A DNA stretch of 7,801 bases from Bacteroidota bacterium (GTDB taxonomy: Bacteria > Bacteroidota > Bacteroidia > NORP154), in contig NVRZ01000141.1 in assembly GCA_002401055.1 (NCBI GenBank), positions 1 through 7,801 of the forward strand, given 5' to 3'. The translations under genes and the position numbers were made by a program. Position 1 is the first letter of the stretch; each line of letters begins with the position of its first letter. The notes below the pieces were generated by a model that saw only the letters and a list, made by a program, of their open reading frames with translations, was not told where the DNA came from and did not search any database. Shown here piece after piece: positions 1 through 5,430 of the stretch.

Positions 1-57
1 TTTAGGTTCTAAAACATCTCTGGACATGAAAGGGATAAATTTCAGGATTACCCAAGC

Positions 58-86
58 AATCAAAACCCTTGATTTTGCTATATTCG
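58..86 (+). promoter_or_regulatory. Possible promoter/control region of the Crp/Fnr regulator gene
   Basis: An inverted repeat with 6-bp arms AATCAA (58-63) and TTGATT (69-74) lies just upstream of TATATTCG (79-86), a one-mismatch version of the Bacteroidota -7 box TAnnTTTG. The box ends about 35 bases before the proposed TTG start. The arms contain FNR-type half-site letters but in the everted orientation (TCAA first, then TTGA), so this is not a standard FNR box. Autoregulation is possible but only inferred. No -33 TTTG element is at the right distance. Confidence 0.25.
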
Positions 87-121
87 TGTAACTCAGGTAT
101 AAGCCATTAAAACAAAGGGAA

Positions 122-694
122 TTGTACAATACACTTTTCAAGCATATTCGAGATACCTGCCCTTCTTACACAGAAGAGCATTTCAATACCTTGATGAAGA
201 GGATCCAAGTGAAGGAAGTCACGAAAAAGGAAGTGTTTTTCAAAGAGGGCAATGAGTGTAACTATGGCGGATATGTATTCAAAGGTTGTCTTCGTTATTA
301 CAAAACAAATTCAGATGGAGAGGATCTCGTTACCCAATTCGCCTTTGAAGATCATTGGGTGGGAGATGTGAATAGTCTGGTAAACGGGGGCCCATCCAAA
401 ATGAGCTTACAGGCGCTGGAGAATTGCACTATCATGGCGCTTCACAAAAAGGATTTCAAGTACCTGGTGGAAGAATGCCCTGGATTTTCTAAATTTCAAA
501 GGACTAAGCGGGACCGCGCTTATGACGCAGCCTTGGAGCGCACCGTAGATGTGAATGAATCTGCGGAAGAGCGATACAAGAAACTACTCAAACGTTACCC
601 ACAAATTTCCCAGCGTATACAGCTGTATCATATGGCTTCCTACTTGGGCCTTACCCCCGAGTCTCTGAGCAGAATAAGGAAGAATCTCTACTAA
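122..694 (+). CDS. Crp/Fnr-family transcriptional regulator
   Basis: This is a 190-residue DNA-binding regulator of the Crp/Fnr superfamily, in the short form common in Bacteroidota. Residues ~5-115 form the cyclic-nucleotide-binding-like beta roll (VFFKEGNECNYGGYVFKGCLRYY at 38-60, then the AFEDHWVGD turn). Residues ~118-145 are the dimerisation helix, and ~150-190 the winged-helix DNA-binding region ending in LGLTPESLSRIRKN. The effector pocket lacks the Arg-Ser/Thr cAMP signature (GGPSKMSL instead), and there is no N-terminal cysteine cluster for an FNR Fe-S centre, so the signal is unknown. E180, S183 and R184 align with the FNR residues that read TTGA half sites. The start is TTG at 122; no ATG lies upstream in frame and the next internal Met is residue 25, inside the domain. 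It probably controls the next two genes through the palindromes at 703-753. Confidence 0.9.
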   Translation: MYNTLFKHIRDTCPSYTEEHFNTLMKRIQVKEVTKKEVFFKEGNECNYGGYVFKGCLRYYKTNSDGEDLVTQFAFEDHWVGDVNSLVNGGPSKMSLQALENCTIMALHKKDFKYLVEECPGFSKFQRTKRDRAYDAALERTVDVNESAEERYKKLLKRYPQISQRIQLYHMASYLGLTPESLSRIRKNLY

Positions 695-702
695 AATCCA
701 TT

Positions 703-722
703 TTCTTACCATAGATCAAGTT
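703..722 (+). promoter_or_regulatory. Second, degenerate Fnr-type operator
   Basis: This 20-bp stretch (TTCTTAC, 6-bp spacer, TCAAGTT) matches the palindrome at 734-753 at 15 of 20 positions. Its centre is exactly 31 bp upstream, about three helical turns, so both would face the same side of the DNA. It begins 8 bp after the regulator's stop codon. Only the right half (ATCAAG) is a good FNR-type half site; the left half is degenerate (TTCTTAC). It is inferred to be an auxiliary, weaker binding site. Confidence 0.4.
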
Positions 723-733
723 TTAGAATCGCG

Positions 734-753
734 TTCTTGACATACATCAAGAA
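734..753 (+). promoter_or_regulatory. Fnr-type operator (palindrome)
   Basis: A perfect inverted repeat with 7-bp arms TTCTTGA and TCAAGAA separated by 6 bp. The core TTGAC-ATAC-ATCAA differs at one base from the FNR consensus TTGAT-N4-ATCAA. The site's centre (743.5) is about 41.5 bp upstream of the start point predicted from the TACATTTG box at 773-780, which is the class II activator position. No -33 TTTG element is at the expected distance, as expected for an activator-dependent promoter. The likely binder is the Crp/Fnr protein encoded immediately upstream; this is inferred from its recognition helix and the location. Confidence 0.6.
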
Positions 754-772
754 GAAGCAGTCTGAGCCGCTC

Positions 773-780
773 TACATTTG
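773..780 (+). promoter_or_regulatory. Promoter -7 box (TAnnTTTG) for the duplicated-domain/methyltransferase unit
   Basis: TACATTTG is an exact match to the Bacteroidota primary-sigma -7 element TAnnTTTG. It ends 30 bp before the ATG at 811, implying a leader of about 25 bases. The same octamer occurs at the same distance from the cupredoxin-like gene (4561-4568). The matching -33 element is missing and the Fnr-type palindrome occupies the activator position instead. Confidence 0.55.
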
Positions 781-810
781 TTGCATCATCTAATTGTAAT
801 AACAAGAAGA

Positions 811-1386
811 ATGGAAACTCAAGAAACATCTGCAATACAAACCACCTTTAACGTAAGCCATGAAGTAGCAGACTTCGAAAAATGGCATGCAATTTACCTG
901 GATACATCAGATGCTGATGCTAGAATTGGTGTGCTACGCAATGTTGACAATCCCAATATGGTATTTGTTGGCGAGCGTACGGAGAGCCATACAGCTGCTA
1001 GAGAAGAAATGAACTCTGAAGAGCTACACGCTGCAATGAAAGAGGCTGGCGTTACATCTAAACCAGTAGTCCGCCTCTTGAACATGGTGGTATTTCAACC
1101 AGTAGGTACAGATGCCAACTACAGAGTTTCGGTAACGCATGAGGTGGCTGATTTTGACAAATGGAGGGTACTTTTTGATGCGGATAATGAGCGCAGAGAA
1201 AGTGCGGGCGTTTTCCTAACTGGACTTGGAAGCTCAGAAGATAATCCTGCCGAGGTATTCATGATGTTCGCCACTTCGGATATTGAAAAAGCCAAAACAA
1301 TTTTTAATGACCCAGAATTGAAAGAAAAAATGCAGGAAGCCGGTGTAACATCCGCTCCTGAATTCAATTACTGGAAAATGTTTTAA
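811..1386 (+). CDS. Tandem-duplicated small alpha/beta-barrel-like protein of unknown function
   Basis: A 191-residue, apparently cytoplasmic protein without signal peptide, built from two homologous ~85-90-residue units. Unit 1 (~12-96) and unit 2 (~103-191) share a start motif (SHEVADFEKW at 16-25, THEVADFDKW at 109-118), a middle DNP..VF motif and an end motif (MKEAGVTSKP, MQEAGVTSAP). The pattern of strand, helix with conserved Trp, strands and a final helix resembles dimeric alpha/beta-barrel (ferredoxin-like) families such as antibiotic-biosynthesis-monooxygenase-like or DUF3764-like proteins. The duplication would let one chain form the two-unit barrel that single-unit relatives make as a dimer. 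No catalytic residue can be assigned. The ATG at 811 is preferred over an in-frame TTG at 778, because that TTG lies inside the promoter box and would precede a non-conserved extension. The methyltransferase gene follows after 46 bp, so the two are probably co-transcribed. Confidence 0.85.
   Translation: METQETSAIQTTFNVSHEVADFEKWHAIYLDTSDADARIGVLRNVDNPNMVFVGERTESHTAAREEMNSEELHAAMKEAGVTSKPVVRLLNMVVFQPVGTDANYRVSVTHEVADFDKWRVLFDADNERRESAGVFLTGLGSSEDNPAEVFMMFATSDIEKAKTIFNDPELKEKMQEAGVTSAPEFNYWKMF
844..1383 (+). repeat. Internal tandem domain duplication
   Basis: Two coding repeats, roughly 844-1098 and 1117-1383, encode the homologous units of the preceding protein. They are clearly similar at protein level (HEVADF[ED]KW and M[KQ]EAGVTS[KA]P are shared) but diverged at DNA level, so the duplication is old rather than a recent tandem repeat. 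The second unit carries an extra segment before its middle motif and ends in FNYWKMF. Confidence 0.8.
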
Positions 1387-1432
1387 TCGCAAAATCAACT
1401 TAATCAATTTAACCAATCAAAAACTATATCAC

Positions 1433-2470
1433 ATGGAAACAACGACTGAAAATCAAGTAACACCTTCTAAGGTAATGCAAATCGGAATGGGCTTCTGGGC
1501 ATCAAAAACCCTGCTAACTGCCGTTAACATGGAATTATTCACATATCTGGCAAATGGGGCAGTGTCAGGACAAGATATCAAAACCAAGCTGGGACTTCAT
1601 GAAAGAGGATTGTATGACTTCCTCGATACGCTGGTATCGCTGGGCTTTCTTAAACGCAGTGGAATTAAAGAGTCATCCATGTACAGCAATGCGGAGGATA
1701 CCGATCTTTTTCTTGACAAGAATAAGAAGAGTTATGTTGGCGGCATGTTAGAGATGTGCAACAACAGGCTCTATGCTTTTTGGAATGATTTTGAGGAGGG
1801 GCTTAAAACTGGCTTACCTCAAAATGAAACCAAGGGTGGTGGAAAACCACTTTTTGAAGAGCTATATGCCAATGAAGATAAATTAAGAGAATTTGTAAAA
1901 GCGATGGGCGGGATTCAAATGGGGAATTTTATGGCCTTTGCCAACAAATTTGATTTCTCTGCCTATACCACACTCTGCGATGTAGGAGGAGCAGGTGGTT
2001 TTCTTTCCGCTCAGGTAGCCATGAACAATGATAACATGAGCTGTACCTCATTTGACTTACCACCAGTTGGCCCAATTGCTCAGGAGAACATTAGCAATAT
2101 GGGACTTGGCGAAAGAGTCATGATTCAATCTGGAAGTTTTCTTGAGGAAGACCTTCCAAAAGCAGATGTAATCACCATGGGAAACATTCTTCATGATTGG
2201 GGCACAAATGACAAGAAGATGTTGATAAAGAAAGCCTATGATGCTTTGCCTGAAGGTGGAGCCTTGGTGGTGATAGAAAACATTATCGATGATAACCGAA
2301 GCGAAAATGCATTTGGTTTGATGATGTCTTTGAATATGCTCATCGAAACTGCTGAAGGATACGATTTTTCAGCAGCCGACTTTAATGAGTGGGCCACCGA
2401 AATTGGGTTTTCATCAACCAGCAAGATGCCGTTAACCGGGCCTTCTAGTGCGGTGATAGCCATTAAATAA
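1433..2470 (+). CDS. SAM-dependent O-methyltransferase-like enzyme (Methyltransf_2 type)
   Basis: A 345-residue class I methyltransferase of the plant COMT / bacterial hydroxyneurosporene or acetylserotonin O-methyltransferase type. Residues ~12-95 are the N-terminal winged-helix dimerisation domain (TLLTAVNMELFTYLA, LGLHERGLYDFLDTLVSLGFL). Residues ~140-345 are the Rossmann catalytic domain. SAM-binding motif I is CDVGGAGG at 182-189, the acidic residue after strand 2 is D208 (SFDLP), and NILHDW at 251-256 carries H254, the family's usual catalytic base. E282 (VVIENIIDD) and E305 occupy the positions of the usual acidic partners. The length is normal. The acceptor cannot be deduced; pigment, quinone-like, phenolic and other acceptors are all possible, and no pigment or polyketide genes are nearby. 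ATG 1433 has an AT-rich leader with three AATCAA words and no Shine-Dalgarno. Expression is probably from the Fnr-type promoter upstream of 811. Confidence 0.9.
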   Translation: METTTENQVTPSKVMQIGMGFWASKTLLTAVNMELFTYLANGAVSGQDIKTKLGLHERGLYDFLDTLVSLGFLKRSGIKESSMYSNAEDTDLFLDKNKKSYVGGMLEMCNNRLYAFWNDFEEGLKTGLPQNETKGGGKPLFEELYANEDKLREFVKAMGGIQMGNFMAFANKFDFSAYTTLCDVGGAGGFLSAQVAMNNDNMSCTSFDLPPVGPIAQENISNMGLGERVMIQSGSFLEEDLPKADVITMGNILHDWGTNDKKMLIKKAYDALPEGGALVVIENIIDDNRSENAFGLMMSLNMLIETAEGYDFSAADFNEWATEIGFSSTSKMPLTGPSSAVIAIK

Positions 2471-2508
2471 GTCATTGGATTAATATCCTTACACAATGAA
2501 TTGCTAGG

Positions 2509-2541
2509 AAATCCCTGCACCGAAAGGTGTGGGGATTTTTT
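2509..2541 (+). terminator. Rho-independent terminator of the methyltransferase unit
   Basis: A 13-bp stem with a GAAA tetraloop (2522-2525): arms 2509-2521 and 2526-2538, fully paired with two G-T wobbles, followed by a T run through 2541. It lies 38 bp after the methyltransferase stop. In the opposite direction the hairpin is followed by only three T, so it should end minus-strand transcription less well. It lies 30 bp beyond the end of the converging minus-strand gene and might still serve it partly. Confidence 0.88.
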
Positions 2542-2570
2542 ATGCGCTTGAAGGTGGTTTGAAATATCTG

Positions 2571-4370
2571 CTATTGAATAAGCATCTTTTCTCTTCCAAT
2601 CACTTGATTCTCTGACATCAACTCAAAATAGTATAGGCCACTGTCGAGGTTTCCACGCTCAATTACAATTGATTGTTGAGCATTGACCTTCTTTAATCTT
2701 ACAAGTTTCCCACTTAAATCATAGATATGGTAGGCTTGAATTAATGTACCAGTTTTTACTTCCACTCTGGTATCACCAGTTGTTGGATTTGGATAAAGCA
2801 AAAACGAATTATTCTTAAAATCATTGACTCCAGGTATAACTGCGTTAACATTTTCACAATAAGTGTCTTCACCACAATCTCCATTCACAGTAAGACAGAC
2901 CAAATTCCAGCCATCAACCAAATAAGTATGCTCCGGATTTTGCAGAAAACTGTAAGCGCCATCGCCAAAATACCATAGCCAAGAAGTTGCGTTTGAAGAT
3001 GCATCGGTAAAGCTGAAAGCCAATATCGAATCTACGTACGTGAAATTGGCTAATGGTGGATTGAAATTTAATACGCTTTGCTGGGTTGCGGTTCCCGTAT
3101 TCATGCTCACCCAATCCGCTGTCTGCATTCCAGAATTAGTCCCACCTCCAGAATTCTGAAGAGGCACAGCATCTGCTGGAATTAGCTCACTTCTTATTTC
3201 ATTGCATCCCGTAATTCCTAAACTATCGGTTTTAACCAGGTACGCATCACTAAGGCCCAATCCAAAGTTTGACGTGGTACCCAAAAGCATATATCCTCCA
3301 TCCGCTGTTTGCTGCACATACTCTCCATTGTCTCCAAACTGCCCTCCATAAGTCATGGTCCATGTGGTATCTCCCTTATCATTTATCTTGATTAAAAGTG
3401 CATTCTGACCATTATTCGGAACTCCGGTTGAACCGGTTAGAATATATCCTCCATCAAATGTTTGCTCAATGTGACCGAAAAACTCAATACTTGACCCTCC
3501 ATAGGTTTTCATCCAATCCAGATTCCCACCAGAATCCGTTTTTAGCACCATCAAATCAAAATTTCCTTGTCCAAAGCCCAGGGTCTGACCACCAAGCACA
3601 TAGCCACCGTCATCAATAGTTTGTACGGTGTAGGCCCAATCGCTACCAACACCACCACCATAGGATCTGGCCCATTCCTGATTACCCAATGAATCCGTTT
3701 TAACCAGGTATATATCAAACGTATTACCAGTGCCCAAGCTTTGCGAGCCACCAGCTGCGATATAACCGCCATCTTGAGTTGTTCTTACCGAGTAGAATGC
3801 ATCACCTTGTGATCCGCCATAGATTTTTGTCCACAACGTATCACCATTGCTATCTGTTTTTATCAGGGTCGCATCACTGCTGAATACCGAATAATTAAGC
3901 CGACCAGCCAAAATGAACCCGCCATCAGCTGTCGGTTCCAGATCATAACCATAGCTATCGCCACTCCCGCGTGCATAGGTCTTTGCCCACAAGGTATTAC
4001 CGAATGCATCCAACCTGACCAGCAACAGTTCTGAAATACCTGTGCTGTCATTGTATGTATTGGTTAGTATTCCATATCCATTGTCTACGGTTTGCCGAAT
4101 TTCAACGTCAACGATTGCCTCATCCAATGGCCCACCAATGGCTTTAGTCCACAGGGTATCAGCGAATGCGTCTAGCTTAACAACATATATATCGTCACCG
4201 CCTGCGCCGAAGCTGGTGGTTCTGCCGGCCAGAATATAGCCCCCATCGGCAGTAGTTCGCAGTACTCTGCCCATATCAGCACCACTTCCTCCCAATCCTC
4301 TTTGAAAGACAGGCTGTGCTTGGGCGGATTGCCAAATAAGTAACGCAATAATGGATAGAATGAATCTCAT
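2571..4370 (-). CDS. Secreted beta-propeller/PKD protein with T9SS type A sorting domain
   Basis: A 599-residue protein predicted to be exported and then secreted or surface-attached by type IX secretion. Residues 1-19 are a signal peptide (MRFILSIIALLIWQSAQAQ). Residues ~22-385 hold seven units of ~52 residues with the pattern T.DGGY.L.G....G..D..LVK.DS.G...W.K.YGG, typical of Bacteroidota secreted beta-propeller-like repeats. Residues ~441-508 are a PKD domain (SWLWYFGDGAYSF, NPEHTY), with four cysteines clustered around it. Residues ~520-599 are the sorting domain (FLLYPNPTTGD, YDLSGKLV, LDSGLYYFEL, KMLIQ end). The start at 4370 is chosen because the in-frame upstream extension (to 4430) would bury the signal peptide. 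The role is unknown; such proteins are usually adhesins or cell-surface factors. The gene is divergent from the cupredoxin-like gene, whose protein shares the PGV linker and the sorting domain. Confidence 0.92.
   Translation of the reverse strand: MRFILSIIALLIWQSAQAQPVFQRGLGGSGADMGRVLRTTADGGYILAGRTTSFGAGGDDIYVVKLDAFADTLWTKAIGGPLDEAIVDVEIRQTVDNGYGILTNTYNDSTGISELLLVRLDAFGNTLWAKTYARGSGDSYGYDLEPTADGGFILAGRLNYSVFSSDATLIKTDSNGDTLWTKIYGGSQGDAFYSVRTTQDGGYIAAGGSQSLGTGNTFDIYLVKTDSLGNQEWARSYGGGVGSDWAYTVQTIDDGGYVLGGQTLGFGQGNFDLMVLKTDSGGNLDWMKTYGGSSIEFFGHIEQTFDGGYILTGSTGVPNNGQNALLIKINDKGDTTWTMTYGGQFGDNGEYVQQTADGGYMLLGTTSNFGLGLSDAYLVKTDSLGITGCNEIRSELIPADAVPLQNSGGGTNSGMQTADWVSMNTGTATQQSVLNFNPPLANFTYVDSILAFSFTDASSNATSWLWYFGDGAYSFLQNPEHTYLVDGWNLVCLTVNGDCGEDTYCENVNAVIPGVNDFKNNSFLLYPNPTTGDTRVEVKTGTLIQAYHIYDLSGKLVRLKKVNAQQSIVIERGNLDSGLYYFELMSENQVIGREKMLIQ
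3216..4307 (-). repeat. Seven-unit beta-propeller-like repeat array
   Basis: The DGGY-type motif starts at residues 40, 94, 147, 198, 251, 304 and 355 of the encoded protein, with spacings of 51-54 residues. Unit 2 is the most diverged (TVDNGYGILTN). Unit 7 lacks the closing W.K.YGG strand, but the N-terminus begins with a matching FQRGLGGSGADMGRVLRT segment. Ring closure could therefore use the N-terminal strand to complete the last blade, giving a seven-bladed propeller; this is an inference from the repeat phase. Confidence 0.75.
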
Positions 4371-4385
4371 ATATATTCGGAAATG

Positions 4386-4393
4386 CAAAGCTA
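4386..4393 (-). promoter_or_regulatory. Candidate -7 box for the propeller/PKD gene
   Basis: On the minus strand this reads TAGCTTTG, an exact match to TAnnTTTG. It ends 15 bases before the ATG at 4370, so the leader would be only about 12 bases. There is no -33 TTTG at the usual spacing. Such a short motif can occur by chance in AT-rich DNA. Confidence 0.35.
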
Positions 4394-4560
4394 AATTCGC
4401 TATACAAGATACACATTCCCTGAGAGGCAATTATCTACAGAGAAACGTCTACCTTCACAGTTCCATTTTGAATCATGAACTAGCCGAGCTTATCTAGTTT
4501 TCATTTGGATTAAAAAAATATATCCATAAATATGATCAACTGAAAAGAATTAACATTTCA

Positions 4561-4568
4561 TACATTTG
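4561..4568 (+). promoter_or_regulatory. Candidate -7 box for the cupredoxin-like gene
   Basis: TACATTTG exactly matches TAnnTTTG and ends 29 bases before the ATG at 4598, giving a leader of about 25 bases. It is identical in sequence and placement to the box at 773-780. No -33 TTTG element and no Fnr-type palindrome is seen in front of it. Confidence 0.45.
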
Positions 4569-4597
4569 AACATGTTTATAATTAAATTACAGAAGCT

Positions 4598-5212
4598 ATG
4601 AAGCTCCTTCTTACAATCGCCTCTCTCGTTTTCTTTATTTCAACTGCAAACAGTACAGTTCATATTGTAACTGCGCAGAATTCGCCATTACACTTTTTGC
4701 CTGATACAGTATTTGCTATGACAGGAGACACGATTCGTTGGGTATATGTGGAAGGAGTTCATGACGTAGGGCCTATAAGCTCGGCCGATATACCTAATGG
4801 TGCTGCAATGTGGCTTCAACTCATTGATGCAAGCAACCTTTCATTTGATTATGTGGTGACCGTAGCTGGTAGTTATCATTACGAATGCCACCCTTCAACT
4901 CCTCATGGAGAACCGGGATACTTGGAAGTTTCAGAAGTAGTGCCAGGCGTAGCCCAATACAATGCTTCGATAAATATTCTTTCTGTTTACCCCAATCCTT
5001 CAAACGGAAGCTTTCTACTTAAGGTCGATCATTTATCGGCCAACGAAAACAATGAGGTCAAAATCTTTGATATTCAAGGGAAAATGGTTCATCACACTGA
5101 GCTTGAAAGCACTAATCTCAACATAGATTTACGGACTCAGAAAAAAGGCATCTATTTTGTGAAGTTCTATAACAGCCATATGACAACCACAAAGAAGATT
5201 GTCATTCGCTAG
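4598..5212 (+). CDS. Secreted cupredoxin-like protein with T9SS type A sorting domain
   Basis: A 204-residue exported protein: signal peptide ~1-19 (MKLLLTIASLVFFISTANS), a plastocyanin-type beta-sandwich ~20-112, linker VVPGV, and a sorting domain ~124-204 (LSVYPNPSNGSF, IFDIQGKMV, KKGIYFVKFYN, KKIVIR end). Candidate copper ligands are H55 (GVHDVGP) and the C-terminal loop GSYHYECHPSTPHGEPG with C97, H98 and H103. In related Bacteroidota domains the loop is usually C-x2-H followed by GM.G. Here HGEPG stands where LGMVG would be, so E105 replaces the axial Met and the Cys-His spacing is altered. It could be a blue-copper-like electron carrier with unusual tuning, a copper-binding protein, or a copper-free structural domain. 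It has its own candidate promoter and no clear terminator behind it. Confidence 0.85.
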   Translation: MKLLLTIASLVFFISTANSTVHIVTAQNSPLHFLPDTVFAMTGDTIRWVYVEGVHDVGPISSADIPNGAAMWLQLIDASNLSFDYVVTVAGSYHYECHPSTPHGEPGYLEVSEVVPGVAQYNASINILSVYPNPSNGSFLLKVDHLSANENNEVKIFDIQGKMVHHTELESTNLNIDLRTQKKGIYFVKFYNSHMTTTKKIVIR

Positions 5213-5388
5213 TTGGCAGTTTAATTAGCCAAAGAAAACACACATCCCGATAATTGTGTGGCTGCGCTGATTCCGTGCCATCATTGTTCCACTGCACACT
5301 GACCGTTTAGCTGTCCTTAACTAATAAGTCGCTATTGCTATTTACGATAAAAGGAGATTCTCTGCTTATAATTATTTCGATCTCAACA

Positions 5389-5430
5389 ATGAAAGAAATC
5401 ATTATCTTCATGCTCCATTTTGAACCATGA
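5389..5430 (+). CDS. Possible 13-codon leader ORF overlapping the next start codon
   Basis: This ATG-started reading frame encodes MKEIIIFMLHFEP, and its TGA stop overlaps the ATG of the next gene in the sequence ATGA. Such four-base overlaps are classic for translational coupling. The frame is very short and has no Shine-Dalgarno, so chance is a serious alternative; it is recorded because the overlap is exact and too short for usual gene finding. Confidence 0.22.
   Translation: MKEIIIFMLHFEP

Noticed and set aside
778..810. In-frame TTG at 778 extending the duplicated-domain protein by 11 residues
   Set aside because: The TTG is part of the TACATTTG promoter box, the extension resembles no domain sequence, and ATG 811 begins just before the first homologous unit.
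894..1416. Minus-strand open frames opposite the duplicated-domain gene
   Set aside because: They are shadow frames of a clear coding region on the plus strand, without recognisable protein features.
1393..1420. Three AATCAA words before the methyltransferase start
   Set aside because: The spacing is irregular (9 and 13 bases) and the stretch is AT-rich; it is most simply an unstructured leader. There is no complete FNR-type palindrome.
3398..4239. Open frames in other phases within the propeller gene
   Set aside because: They arise from the repetitive coding sequence; their translations show no domain or signal peptide, whereas the minus-strand frame is a coherent multidomain protein.
4371..4430. 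20-residue N-terminal extension of the propeller/PKD protein
   Set aside because: It would place a non-hydrophobic leader before an otherwise perfect signal peptide beginning at ATG 4370, and it would cover the candidate promoter box.
4478..4499. Inverted repeat AACTAG ... CTAGTT followed by T residues
   Set aside because: The 6-bp AT-rich stem with a 10-base loop is weak, and no plus-strand gene ends nearby for it to terminate.
5239..5260. Inverted repeat CACACA ... TGTGTG after the cupredoxin-like gene
   Set aside because: The stem has only six pairs and no T run follows, so it is not a convincing rho-independent terminator.
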